From an uncultured Succinatimonas sp. (GTDB lineage: Bacteria > Pseudomonadota > Gammaproteobacteria > Enterobacterales > Succinivibrionaceae), in NCBI GenBank assembly GCA_937880335.1, contig CALFLJ010000136.1, positions 1 to 28,320 of the forward strand: 28,320 nt of DNA, in the 5' to 3' direction. The translations under genes and the position numbers were made by a program. Shown here in pieces: positions 1 through 8,268 of the stretch. The notes beneath the pieces were generated by a model, which did not search any database, had not been told where the DNA came from, and saw only the letters and a list, made by a program, of their open reading frames with translations. Positions within the stretch are counted from its first letter, which is position 1; every line of letters starts with the position of its first letter.

Positions 1-2
1 AG

Positions 3-89
3 ATTTTTTATCTAAGAATCACAGGAGAACTTTCTAAGAAATGGAACAATGCTAAGGTCAAAGGTTTTAAATCAGCTATCCTGTCTTGA
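3..89 (+). CDS. 3' end of an unidentified reading frame entering from the left
   Basis: The frame is open from the window edge to a TGA at 87-89 and encodes 28 residues, ending in a lysine-rich tail (KKWNNAKVKGFKSAILS). There is no start inside the window, so it would be the C-terminus of a gene to the left. I do not recognise it. A frame this short in AT-rich DNA could be chance, so confidence is low. Confidence 0.25.
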   Translation: MFYLRITGELSKKWNNAKVKGFKSAILS

Positions 90-131
90 GGAAAACTCTT
101 ACAGAATAGCTAAGTATATTAGATAAATATT

Positions 132-175
132 TAGAGTGAACTTAATGGTGTTTACACAGTTTATCGTTCACTCTA
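132..175. repeat. Perfect 10-bp inverted repeat with an inner palindrome
   Basis: The arms TAGAGTGAAC (132-141) and GTTCACTCTA (166-175) are perfectly complementary across a 24-nt loop. The loop contains a second palindrome, GTGTTTACAC (147-156). No U-tract follows, so this is not a clear intrinsic terminator. It could be a structured RNA end, an operator pair or an old mobile-element scar. Confidence 0.55.
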
Positions 176-547
176 GGCGATTTTAAATCTTGCCATAAAA
201 ATTGGTAAACTGAGTCAGATCTTTAGTATTTTCCACACAATATAAACATCATATTAAAAAAACTTCAATTAATTTTATTCGCAGATGTTATTACCTTTTT
301 ACGCTATTACAATGTTTTGCTGTGTAAAATCTAAAAATATGCAAACAAGTAAAATTTAGTGTTAATTCAATAAAATACAATAAATAACTAAAGAGAATTT
401 GTAGTATTTTAAGGATTTACAATTTTTTACATATTTTAAGTGTGTCTCATGTATTTGTTTAAGTGAATTTAAAAGCAGTTTTTGCACTACTTTTTTATTT
501 AAGGCATCCTTTAGGTTAAAAATTGCAAAATATTGTAATAAGGGCTT
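176..547. other. AT-rich gap upstream of trpS
   Basis: I see no convincing gene here on either strand. The stretch is very AT-rich with many in-frame stops. It must contain the trpS promoter, but no -35/-10 pair with good spacing stands out. A TTGCAA at 523-528 and a TAATAA at 536-541 are too close to pair. Confidence 0.5.
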
Positions 548-576
548 GCTCTAAGGTAAACTTAGGGCTGTTTTTT
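548..576 (+). terminator. Terminator-like hairpin in the trpS leader (possible attenuator)
   Basis: GCTCTAAG (548-555) pairs with CTTAGGGC (561-568) around a GTAAA loop, giving 8 bp with one G-U pair. It is followed by TG and six T at 571-576, the layout of a rho-independent terminator on the + strand. It lies 32 nt before the trpS start. There is no gene close upstream on this strand, so it may attenuate trpS. Confidence 0.55.
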
Positions 577-608
577 AAGTAATTTACTTTATTTTTGATT
601 AAAGGTTA

Positions 609-1637
609 ATGGTAATCATAATGTCTAAGAAAACCATCTTCAGCGGTATTCAACCCTCAGGCGAACTTTCAGTTGGTAACTATATTGGTTCTTTACGCAA
701 TTGGGTGGGACTACAAAAAGACTACAACTGCATCTATTGCGTAGTCAATGAGCATGCCATTACCGTAAGACAAGATCCAAAAGAACTTTTAGACAGATCC
801 TACAATACCTTAGCTATCTTCTTAGCTGCAGGTGTTGATCCTAAAGAAAGTACAATTTTCCTTCAGTCTCACGTCCCTGCTCACTGCCAGTTAAGTTGGG
901 TTTTAAACTGCTATACACAAATAGGCGAATTAGGTCGTATGACCCAATTTAAAGATAAATCCAAACGTTATGGCGGTGAAAATGTAAGTGCCGGTTTATT
1001 TGACTACCCTGTTTTAATGGCTGCTGATATTTTGCTCTATCAGGCCCATTTAGTTCCTGTAGGCGATGACCAAAAACAACATATTGAGATGACCCGTGAT
1101 ATTGCCACTCGCTTTAACAACCTTTATGGAGAAACTTTCATTCTCCCTGAAGGCTACTTCCCTAAAGCAGGTGCTCGTGTCATGTCATTACAAGAGCCTA
1201 CAAAAAAGATGTCTAAATCAGATGACAATCCAAATAATGTTATCCGCATCTTAGAGGAACCAAAATCAATCTTAAAGAAATTAAAGCGTGCAGTAACTGA
1301 TAGTGATAACCCACCAGTAATCGCCTATGATTGGGAAAATAAACCTGGTGTATCTAATCTTTTAGAATTACTTTCTGCAGCTACTAATCGATCTGTTGAA
1401 GATTTAGTTGAAAGTTATAAAGGTCAAATGTATGGTACCTTTAAAACTCAAGTAGGTGAGGCTGTTGTAGAAATGCTTAAACCTATTCAGGAAAACTATA
1501 AAGCATTAAGAGCAGATGAAGGATATTTAAATGAAGTTTTTGCACAAGGTGCAAAACAAGCATCTGAAATTGCTCAAAAAACTTTAGATGATGTTTATAC
1601 TAAAGTAGGTTTTGCCCTGCCTGTAGCAAGAGCTTAA
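609..1637 (+). CDS. trpS: Tryptophanyl-tRNA synthetase
   Basis: This class I aminoacyl-tRNA synthetase charges tRNA(Trp) with tryptophan using ATP in the cytoplasm. The protein has 342 residues, close to the usual 330-340. The N-terminus carries the HIGH-equivalent motif PSGELSVGNYIG at about residues 17-28. The class I KMSKS loop is intact at residues 200-204. The start is ambiguous: the ATG at 609 has AAAGG only 3 nt before it, while the in-frame ATG at 621 would give MSKKTIFSG, closer to the usual N-terminus, with a GG about 8 nt upstream. I would favour 621 slightly but report the longer frame. The gene stands alone, preceded by a terminator-like leader hairpin and followed by its own terminator. 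Confidence 0.97.
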   Translation: MVIIMSKKTIFSGIQPSGELSVGNYIGSLRNWVGLQKDYNCIYCVVNEHAITVRQDPKELLDRSYNTLAIFLAAGVDPKESTIFLQSHVPAHCQLSWVLNCYTQIGELGRMTQFKDKSKRYGGENVSAGLFDYPVLMAADILLYQAHLVPVGDDQKQHIEMTRDIATRFNNLYGETFILPEGYFPKAGARVMSLQEPTKKMSKSDDNPNNVIRILEEPKSILKKLKRAVTDSDNPPVIAYDWENKPGVSNLLELLSAATNRSVEDLVESYKGQMYGTFKTQVGEAVVEMLKPIQENYKALRADEGYLNEVFAQGAKQASEIAQKTLDDVYTKVGFALPVARA

Positions 1638-1655
1638 ATTTAAAAAGATTTATAC

Positions 1656-1708
1656 TAATATGCCCACCGTGATAATTGTAAAAAGAAACGATGGGCATAT
1701 TATTTTTC
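1656..1708 (+). terminator. trpS intrinsic terminator
   Basis: TAATATGCCCA (1656-1666) pairs with TGGGCATATTA (1692-1702) over 11 bp. After one mismatch the stem continues for 3 bp (CGT/ACG). A run of T follows at 1703-1707. It starts 18 nt after the trpS stop and lies between convergent trpS and jetD, so it may also help end the jet transcript. Confidence 0.85.
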
Positions 1709-1733
1709 AGAATAACTTAATTTTTTAAAGCAG

Positions 1734-2583
1734 TCATAAATCTATACAACAAAGCTCAATTTTATGTGAGAGCATACTCTCCTGTGTTACAGCAAGTTCA
1801 TAATTCTTAAGCTTTAAGGCTAAATTTGCAATATTTTTACAATTATCATCTTTAAGCTTATCAAGATAACAATTGTTTTATATAACAATCATCCTTTGAA
1901 AACTTTTTTAAACCATCTAAAGTCTTTGGCAAAATTAAACTTGTATGTCCATTGAATTTATTGCTTAATATCTTTGCAATATTGAGTCCCGCACCATCTA
2001 AATCACAAAACAAATAAAGATAACAATCCTTATTTAAATGCTTAAGCAGATTAAAAATCTCCTTTTCATTACCTCCATGACCTCGATAAAGGATTAGACA
2101 TCCTTTTAGGAAAGGTGGCAAAATATTATCTAAAAGATCTAAATTTAATAAAACGCTACCGTTTTCAACTATCATAAGTCACTTTAGCGCCTTAAGATTG
2201 AGTCTTTTTAATTCACAAGATAAAACACCATGCTCTGGTATATATACCCTCTTATCCTCACAATAAACAGGATCTTTCAAAGAAGCGAAATTTAGTAAGT
2301 TTGCAAAAACATCCTGTTTTGCCCATTTTTCGAAATTACTTTGCTCGGATGCATCAATACGGTTTTGCGTATTTAAATCTATATCTAAAAGAGAAATTCC
2401 ATAAACATTTTTAAAATAACTCTCAATTTTTAAAAGATCGTCTATGCTAAATCTTATTTTCCGACCAAGCCTAAGCCCGACTTTTACCTCATCACAAATT
2501 CTAAGACGAACTTGACTTGTCGCAAAATCTCCTGGGGGTGATTTAACTAAAATTTGAGCTGCAGACAGAAAACTTTTATCCAT
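1734..2583 (-). pseudogene. jetD: Wadjet JetD / MksG Toprim nuclease, interrupted by a stop and a frameshift
   Basis: JetD is the nuclease subunit of Wadjet (MksG in MksBEFG systems). It nicks or cleaves closed circular plasmid DNA once the SMC complex has trapped it. The N-terminal 134 residues run from an ATG at 2583, overlapping the jetA end by 8 bp, to a TGA at 2181-2179. The same frame continues directly after this stop (CTT, then ATG at 2175) into the Toprim part, with the glutamate in IVENGS and the acidic DLDGAG motif, and meets a second TGA at 1863-1861. From about 1880 another frame continues as NCYLDKLKDDN and includes AVTQESML, which resembles the QE-containing C-terminal motif of the DUF2220 family, ending at 1734. 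The restored gene would encode about 283 residues. Two lesions make it a probable pseudogene. The TGACTTATG junction could allow re-initiation of the Toprim fragment, but no good ribosome binding site is placed for it. The JetD call rests on operon position and the motif pair. Confidence 0.75.
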
Positions 2584-3814
2584 TTTTTCTAAAAATTATG
2601 TCACTTATATAATAAGTACCATCAAAAGGAAGATTTACAGAATAAATTTCCTCATATTTAGCATGACGCGATATCATACGCTCTCTAGATGAGGCTGCGT
2701 TCATAACTAAAAATAACCAATCCTCAAGTTCAAGCTCAACTTTAAGTTTTTTATAACAATCAACAGCCGATACGTCATTCTTATAATTATCACTGAGCAC
2801 AGCCTCAAACATAAAGTTTAACTTAACCTCATTTTCATCTAATTTAAAGTGCTGCTGCGCCTTACGATTATCTAAAACCTCTTCTTTTTTTGTTTCCTTA
2901 GGTTTTGACTTAAGTCGTAGATCAAGACTTATTTTCTTTCCTATCTCTGTAATTTTTGCCTGATACTCCTCGATCGGACTTTGCAATTCTGCATAAGCTT
3001 TAAGCTCTAAAGGCTTAACGCAATATAATTTAGGAGGAATATGTGCAAATTCAAAATTAGGTCTATAATTAGGATTTTCGGCAAATCGTTCTGAAAAAGC
3101 ATCGACTAGAAGATTAAGTCTGGCAATCTCCTTATCCTTGTTAAGCTTATCTAAGCGTTCAATTAGCTTTAAATTTAAAGCATTTAAATCCTTAGCACAT
3201 CTATCTAAATTCTTTTTAAAAATATTAAGGAGCAGGTGATCTATATTTTTATCAATAGCTCCCCACTCTAAAAGCCTTTCCACACTTAGATAAGATAGGA
3301 TTTCGTTTATCTTAACTAATTCGTTTTTACATCTTTGAGTTTGTATGATGCGCTCATCTACATCCTTGGCAATACTAAAATCATCTAAAACAAAATGATT
3401 ATACATATTGACAGTCTCAGTCATAAGCTCTGTCAGATCTAATATTATCTCTCTTATCTCATCAAAAATATTATTAAGGTTATTTCCTCTTACTTTATTT
3501 GAGGCTCGACGATAAGAATCTAAAGCAAACTCTAAACTATCAATTAAAGAGGCAAATTCACCATGTTTTTCCCGAAAACGATAGCGAGCGCCTACATGAT
3601 AGACTAAAGAACGAACCTTGCTATGAATGCGTACATAAAGTTCATTCTCAAGATAATAAGCAAGGCGGTTTCTTACCAAAGAATCCACAACCTTAGAGCA
3701 GGCATCATCACCTAAAGGAAGATCTCCATTATTTTCATAACATGCTTTCTCTACAAGCTCAAAGTTTCTACTTAAAACATTAAAAGCAGTCTTACTGGAC
3801 TCCCGATTGGACAT
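2576..3814 (-). CDS. jetA: Wadjet JetA / MksF kleisin-like subunit
   Basis: This 412-residue protein has no signal peptide or membrane segment. Its N-terminal part looks winged-helix-like (FNVLSRNFELVEKACYE...), followed by a long, charged, helical middle at about residues 80-300 and a lysine-rich linker near 300-325. In Wadjet and Mks complexes the kleisin bridges the two SMC heads and binds the KITE dimer; that role is inferred from size, helical character and operon position between jetB and jetD. Its ATG at 3814 shares one base with the jetB stop (TAATG), so translation is probably coupled, and its end overlaps jetD by 8 bp. The frame is intact. Kleisins diverge strongly, so a profile search is the right test. 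Confidence 0.75.
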   Translation of the reverse strand: MSNRESSKTAFNVLSRNFELVEKACYENNGDLPLGDDACSKVVDSLVRNRLAYYLENELYVRIHSKVRSLVYHVGARYRFREKHGEFASLIDSLEFALDSYRRASNKVRGNNLNNIFDEIREIILDLTELMTETVNMYNHFVLDDFSIAKDVDERIIQTQRCKNELVKINEILSYLSVERLLEWGAIDKNIDHLLLNIFKKNLDRCAKDLNALNLKLIERLDKLNKDKEIARLNLLVDAFSERFAENPNYRPNFEFAHIPPKLYCVKPLELKAYAELQSPIEEYQAKITEIGKKISLDLRLKSKPKETKKEEVLDNRKAQQHFKLDENEVKLNFMFEAVLSDNYKNDVSAVDCYKKLKVELELEDWLFLVMNAASSRERMISRHAKYEEIYSVNLPFDGTYYISDIIFRKNG

Positions 3815-4443
3815 TAAAAAAGCTCCGTCTGTACAGGTTGTGTAGAAACTTCCTCAAAACCATCAAAACTATGAATAAATTCAAGCTCATCGTACAAAAG
3901 GGACCATTTAGCAGTAGCAATATAAATAGCCCCTGAAGTTGAGGTACTTACAAGAAAGCCTTGTGTGCAAAGATAATCTAAAACAGAACGTAAACGATTT
4001 TTAGTATTTATTGCTCCCTTCGCTCTTTGTAATTTATCTGCAATCTTCTCAAGCTGCAAGCCTAAAGAAGCAGAATTTTCTATAGCACTTAAAAGTATCG
4101 ACTCCTTAATAACATCTCCTGCCATTAGTGGACGTGCCTCAGAATTTATATTGCGAGTAAGTCTAAGCCAATCAACTAAAGCATTAAAATTTGTAAAGTC
4201 GCTATCTAATTGCGTTCTGACAAGACGACGCTTTTTTTCATCATTAAGCTCAGTAAATACGCAATAAAATCCTCTTCCGTCTGAGGTTTTACTGACCATA
4301 CGATGCAATTTGATTAAAAAAACATTAACCTCTTCTAAATGTTTTTCATCCTGAAGATATCGGGCTTCTTCTTTGTGTGAAATATCGCAAATAACCTTTC
4401 CTTTTAAGAGCAACTCTACGGTATTTAAAAAACGATCCGACAT
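3814..4443 (-). CDS. jetB: Wadjet JetB / MksE KITE-like subunit
   Basis: This soluble 209-residue protein fits the size of JetB/MksE subunits, which are tandem winged-helix (KITE) proteins that dimerise, bind the kleisin and help trap DNA. Its second half (about residues 115-185) reads as a winged-helix with a helix-rich lead-in and a closing strand pair, GFLVSTSTSGAIYIA. A region near residues 45-85 (FLIKLHRMV...FYCVFTEL) fits the first winged helix. It starts 12 nt after the jetC stop and shares one base with jetA, as expected for subunits of one complex. The frame is intact. The assignment depends mainly on the neighbouring SMC-like ATPase and on length. Confidence 0.75.
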   Translation of the reverse strand: MSDRFLNTVELLLKGKVICDISHKEEARYLQDEKHLEEVNVFLIKLHRMVSKTSDGRGFYCVFTELNDEKKRRLVRTQLDSDFTNFNALVDWLRLTRNINSEARPLMAGDVIKESILLSAIENSASLGLQLEKIADKLQRAKGAINTKNRLRSVLDYLCTQGFLVSTSTSGAIYIATAKWSLLYDELEFIHSFDGFEEVSTQPVQTELF

Positions 4444-4455
4444 AAAAAAAACCTC

Positions 4456-7400
4456 TTAACAAAACAAAGGGTTATCTTCAGAAATTTGCGTATCAACGCA
4501 GAGTTTTACACCCTCATCTTTATTTACATAGTTTTTAGTATCAAAATATTGCAACAATGTTAACGAAGGGTTTGGTTGAGCACTAAATAAAACGATATTA
4601 TTGTCATTCATTAACTTAAATAGTAAAACCACATTTTCCTCATGTAGTTCTCCTAATTCATCAATTGGCCAGTTTATACGAATTGACTTATCAGAACATA
4701 AATAACGGGTTAAACCACAAAATATCACAATAATAGCAATTTTAGACAAACCGCGGCTTGATAGACCTTGAAGATCATTATCTGAGCGAATTTGTACTAA
4801 ACGCCCATTTTCTTTCATTGAGATTTTAAGATCTACTAAACTCTTTATATCGTCACTTATATGACAATTTTTCAATGCATCATTTGTTCTTTCTAACTCA
4901 GCTAAAAACTCAGTACTTGGAATTTTATTATTTTTTCCCATATCCTCATACTCAGTATAGATTTTTGCATACGCCTTAAGATCAGTCCATATATCAAATT
5001 CATCAACCTTTGATAAAAGCTCAATTTGAATATCTGAAATGGAATTAAAAGGATTATCTAAATTAAGCTTTTTACCAAACTCTGATGACAATCTTCCGAC
5101 ACGATTATTAAAGGACTTAAGAGAGTTGTAAAAGTCAAAAATGGCCGCTGAAGTCGTACGCACAGTTTCAACCACAGTCTCTAAATTAAGCGGAATAATT
5201 TCATCTAAAAGACGTTTTAGATCATCAACACAGCTTAAATAAAAATCCATGTTTCGAATATGGCAAAACTTCTCATCACGCTCTTCAATCAAGTTCTGCC
5301 AATAATGAGAGATCTGATTGTTTAAACCTACTTGAGTGGTAATACGCTCCACATCATCAAGCGAATTTTTTATTTGTGTCGCTTGTTCCTGACAATCTTG
5401 TACTATGCTTTTTATAGTGTCCTTAATTAAACTTGCGTTTTTTACTAAAGATGAAACCGGAATCTTACTTTGATTTTTTAATTTTTTTTGCTCAGGATTA
5501 ATAATGTTTTCAAATAAACTATCAAGTTTATTTAACTCATCTTTAGTATATTCCTCTTCCTTTTGATAAGTATCAATTTCGGAATTTAGCTTATCTTTAA
5601 GGATTTTATATTCATTACACTGCTTTTCTAAAAGAATATTAGTTGTCGCTAAAATCTCACTATTATTCTTTTGCTCTTTTAATTTTGTCTCATAAGTTGA
5701 AAAGATATTTTCAATAAAATCTTTATAATCATCAATTTCTTTTTTTGAGGATAAGATCTTCTCATACTCATCTTTACAAGCTAGATAATTCTCACGAGCC
5801 TTTCGCATTAAAACGGGATCTAATCCCTGATTTTTTAAAGAAAGATCATGGGCTTTTTTTATCTCTGCTAATTGCTCCTCATAAGTATTTTTTAGTTTTG
5901 TAAGTTGACTTACCTTTTGCGAGATCTGCTCTAAAATAGGAGATTTTTTCTGAGCATATAAGGCCTTAAGTTCAAAATCATAGTCCTTATAACGTTCAAC
6001 TAATTTAGTCTTCAATTTTGAAGTTTCGCCATCAAAGGCACCTAAGATCTTTTTCTTTAAATCTAATTTTTTCCTTGTCTCTAAAGAACGAATCTGTGCG
6101 TTTTCTATAATCTCATTATTTAGATTTTTTTGATAAACCTTAAGATTCTCGCGCTCTTTTTGATAGGAACTTAAAGACGACTGTAAATTACCAATTAAAA
6201 TTTCAAGCTCTTTAAATTTGCTCTTTTTAGCCTCATATTTTGCCTTTAATTTTTGTTGCTCTTTTTCATCAACATTTAAAAGCAGACTCTGCTCCTTACG
6301 AGCTCTTTCAAGTTCCTCTGTACTCTTTAAATACTCTGGTTTATCAATAACATTTAGATCAAGACTAAGTCCCATTATGCTCTCATGTGACTTATCTAAT
6401 AAAAATGGTTTTAAGTCTGTCTTATCTAAAAGATCTTCTCTTATTACAAGACCTATATTATCTTTCCATGAAGGTAGATTACTTTCTAAAAATTTAAGTA
6501 AAGAGCCTTCTTTTGGATAGAGCTTTTGCGTAATCTCCTCAATTTTTATTTTGCGCTCACGCAAAATATTTTGTTTATCATCTAAGTCTTTTAAACTTTG
6601 TTTTAAATCATGCTCACAGGCTCTTATATCCCTATAAGCTAAATTTAATTTATCCTGTACAGATTTAATATTTAGTTCATTTTCATTTATCTTTTGACTT
6701 AACTCATCACATTTAGTCATCTCCTGAGCACTTGGTCTTTCATCTTTGGCGACCTGAGAGGTTAAAGCTATAATCTCATTGTTTAAATTCTGTTTATCAT
6801 CTATGCGCTCATTTATAAGATTTTCCCTATCTTTATCTAATTTAAGTGTCAATCCCTCACGCTCTTTTGCCAAGTCATCTTCTAATACTTTTAATGATTT
6901 TTCAAGCTCTGCGCTGTCTTCTCTTAATTTATCGCGCTTTTTGTAATATAAAGATTCCTTTTTCTGACAAGTACTTTCAAATTCTGAGATTAACTGATTA
7001 GCGCTATCGCTTAAAGTCTCATAATGCACTTTTGCATTATGAGCTTTTTCCTCATACTCAAAACGATTTTCATAAAGAGCTATAAGACTTTCTATATTTT
7101 TATCGTCCCACTCATCTTTTTGTTTTTGAATTTTATTTAGATTTTGTTCAAGCTCTTCTATATATTGTGTTAAAGAAAGAATTTTAGATTTAAGCTCTCC
7201 TGACTGAGCACTATATTGATTGTCTAGCTCTTTTAGCTTTAACTTTAACTCTTTAATAAGATCTTTCTTATTTTCAAAGTTATTAGTAAGCTCAACTTGA
7301 TAATCACGAGCAAACTCACTTGCAAAAAGCAACTTGCCCCTATTTTCAAATAAATCTTCCTTTAAATGTATAGCCTTACGTAAAGTCTTCTCTTCTTGAT

Positions 7401-8193
7401 TAAGTCTAATCATCGCCCTTAAAGTTTCAATCTGTAAATTATTCTTGTCAACAGATGGAACCTCTAAGTGAATCGTATTGCCAAGATAGCAATCTACGAG
7501 CATTGTCTTTAATTGCTCTAAAAGACGGGAGTTTTTAATCATAATAGAGGTTAAAGCCCCCATATGATAAATCTCATTTTTAGTATCACATAAGGAAAAT
7601 AAAGGAGCTAATGATAAATGATTATGTTGACTTTTTAAAAGACGTCGCCTGGTATTTTGTATAATGCAACGATAATCTACAGTTGAGTTTAACTGCGGAC
7701 TTACCCTGACCTGTTTTGCAACAAAGGTCTTAAGCCATTCACGTGTGTCATTAAGTCTTTTAAGCTCAGAGATACTCTCATCACAAAATAATGTTAAAGC
7801 ATCGCAGGCAACAAAGCGATAGTAAAGGCTCTCACCTTGACTATACAAAACCACAAAACGACTTTCGCCTTGTTTTAAATATTCAAAGGCAATCATGGAG
7901 TCTTGAGATGGTAGATAATACTGTACAAAAGAAAGTTTATTCGCCTCTCTTGAAACTACAGTATTAGGCTCAGCTCCGTAGAAAATAGGAATAAGACTTA
8001 AAAGTGATGTTTTTCCAGCTCCATTGCTTCCTGTATTATTAGTATTACCTAAGCAATCAACTTTTACAAAACGTCTTTTGAAAAAAGAATTGTAGAGATA
8101 GATCTTACTAAGTCCACTTAATTTAACTTTTTTTTCATCACCTATACTCTGATCTTCAAGAGTAAAAGATCTATCTAAAAAACTATCACTCAT
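4456..8193 (-). CDS. jetC: Wadjet JetC / MksB SMC-like ATPase
   Basis: This large SMC-family ATPase (1245 residues) would form the coiled-coil dimer that extrudes DNA loops and senses small circular DNA. The N-terminal head has Walker A GSNGAGKTS at residues 55-63, followed by the MksB-like stretch LSFVQYYLPSQDSMIAFEY. Residues from about 290 to 1000 are strongly charged heptad-like helices, with a break near 560-640 that should contain the hinge. The C-terminal head has an ABC signature-like LSSRGLSK at about 1144-1151, Walker B INWPIDELGEL at about 1173-1183 with the catalytic DE pair, and a switch-like FSAQPN. AAGG lies 7 nt before the ATG at 8193. It is the first gene of the operon, although in Wadjet loci as usually described the SMC gene follows jetA and jetB. 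There is almost no room for a promoter between the purL terminator and this start. Confidence 0.85.
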   Translation of the reverse strand: MSDSFLDRSFTLEDQSIGDEKKVKLSGLSKIYLYNSFFKRRFVKVDCLGNTNNTGSNGAGKTSLLSLIPIFYGAEPNTVVSREANKLSFVQYYLPSQDSMIAFEYLKQGESRFVVLYSQGESLYYRFVACDALTLFCDESISELKRLNDTREWLKTFVAKQVRVSPQLNSTVDYRCIIQNTRRRLLKSQHNHLSLAPLFSLCDTKNEIYHMGALTSIMIKNSRLLEQLKTMLVDCYLGNTIHLEVPSVDKNNLQIETLRAMIRLNQEEKTLRKAIHLKEDLFENRGKLLFASEFARDYQVELTNNFENKKDLIKELKLKLKELDNQYSAQSGELKSKILSLTQYIEELEQNLNKIQKQKDEWDDKNIESLIALYENRFEYEEKAHNAKVHYETLSDSANQLISEFESTCQKKESLYYKKRDKLREDSAELEKSLKVLEDDLAKEREGLTLKLDKDRENLINERIDDKQNLNNEIIALTSQVAKDERPSAQEMTKCDELSQKINENELNIKSVQDKLNLAYRDIRACEHDLKQSLKDLDDKQNILRERKIKIEEITQKLYPKEGSLLKFLESNLPSWKDNIGLVIREDLLDKTDLKPFLLDKSHESIMGLSLDLNVIDKPEYLKSTEELERARKEQSLLLNVDEKEQQKLKAKYEAKKSKFKELEILIGNLQSSLSSYQKERENLKVYQKNLNNEIIENAQIRSLETRKKLDLKKKILGAFDGETSKLKTKLVERYKDYDFELKALYAQKKSPILEQISQKVSQLTKLKNTYEEQLAEIKKAHDLSLKNQGLDPVLMRKARENYLACKDEYEKILSSKKEIDDYKDFIENIFSTYETKLKEQKNNSEILATTNILLEKQCNEYKILKDKLNSEIDTYQKEEEYTKDELNKLDSLFENIINPEQKKLKNQSKIPVSSLVKNASLIKDTIKSIVQDCQEQATQIKNSLDDVERITTQVGLNNQISHYWQNLIEERDEKFCHIRNMDFYLSCVDDLKRLLDEIIPLNLETVVETVRTTSAAIFDFYNSLKSFNNRVGRLSSEFGKKLNLDNPFNSISDIQIELLSKVDEFDIWTDLKAYAKIYTEYEDMGKNNKIPSTEFLAELERTNDALKNCHISDDIKSLVDLKISMKENGRLVQIRSDNDLQGLSSRGLSKIAIIVIFCGLTRYLCSDKSIRINWPIDELGELHEENVVLLFKLMNDNNIVLFSAQPNPSLTLLQYFDTKNYVNKDEGVKLCVDTQISEDNPLFC

Positions 8194-8215
8194 TTTAAAC
8201 CTTAAAAAAAGTAAA

Positions 8216-8249
8216 ACGCCTGCAAAAATTGTTAAATCTTTGCAGGCGT
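8216..8249 (-). terminator. purL intrinsic terminator
   Basis: ACGCCTGCAAA (8216-8226) and TTTGCAGGCGT (8239-8249) form a perfect 11-bp stem with a 12-nt loop. Read on the minus strand it is followed by TTTTACTTTTTTT, a good U-rich tract. It lies just past the purL stop, and its U-tract runs almost into the jetC ribosome binding site. Confidence 0.88.
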
Positions 8250-8268
8250 ATATTAATTGGCCATTTTA

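Noticed and set aside
500..608. T-box or Trp leader-peptide attenuator for trpS
   Set aside because: No AGGGUGG-type T-box core and no run of Trp (TGG) codons is visible upstream of the hairpin.
2179..2181. Selenocysteine or read-through at the jetD TGA
   Set aside because: No SECIS-like hairpin was evident after the TGA, no catalytic selenocysteine is expected there, and a second lesion (frameshift) exists downstream.
1861..2583. Two separate small genes instead of one jetD
   Set aside because: They are in the same frame, separated only by TGA and CTT, and the junction falls just before the conserved VEN motif, so one interrupted gene is the better explanation.
3499..3696. Short + strand reading frame opposite jetA
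   Set aside because: It lies wholly antisense to a continuous 412-codon gene with clear operon overlaps and has no recognisable product.
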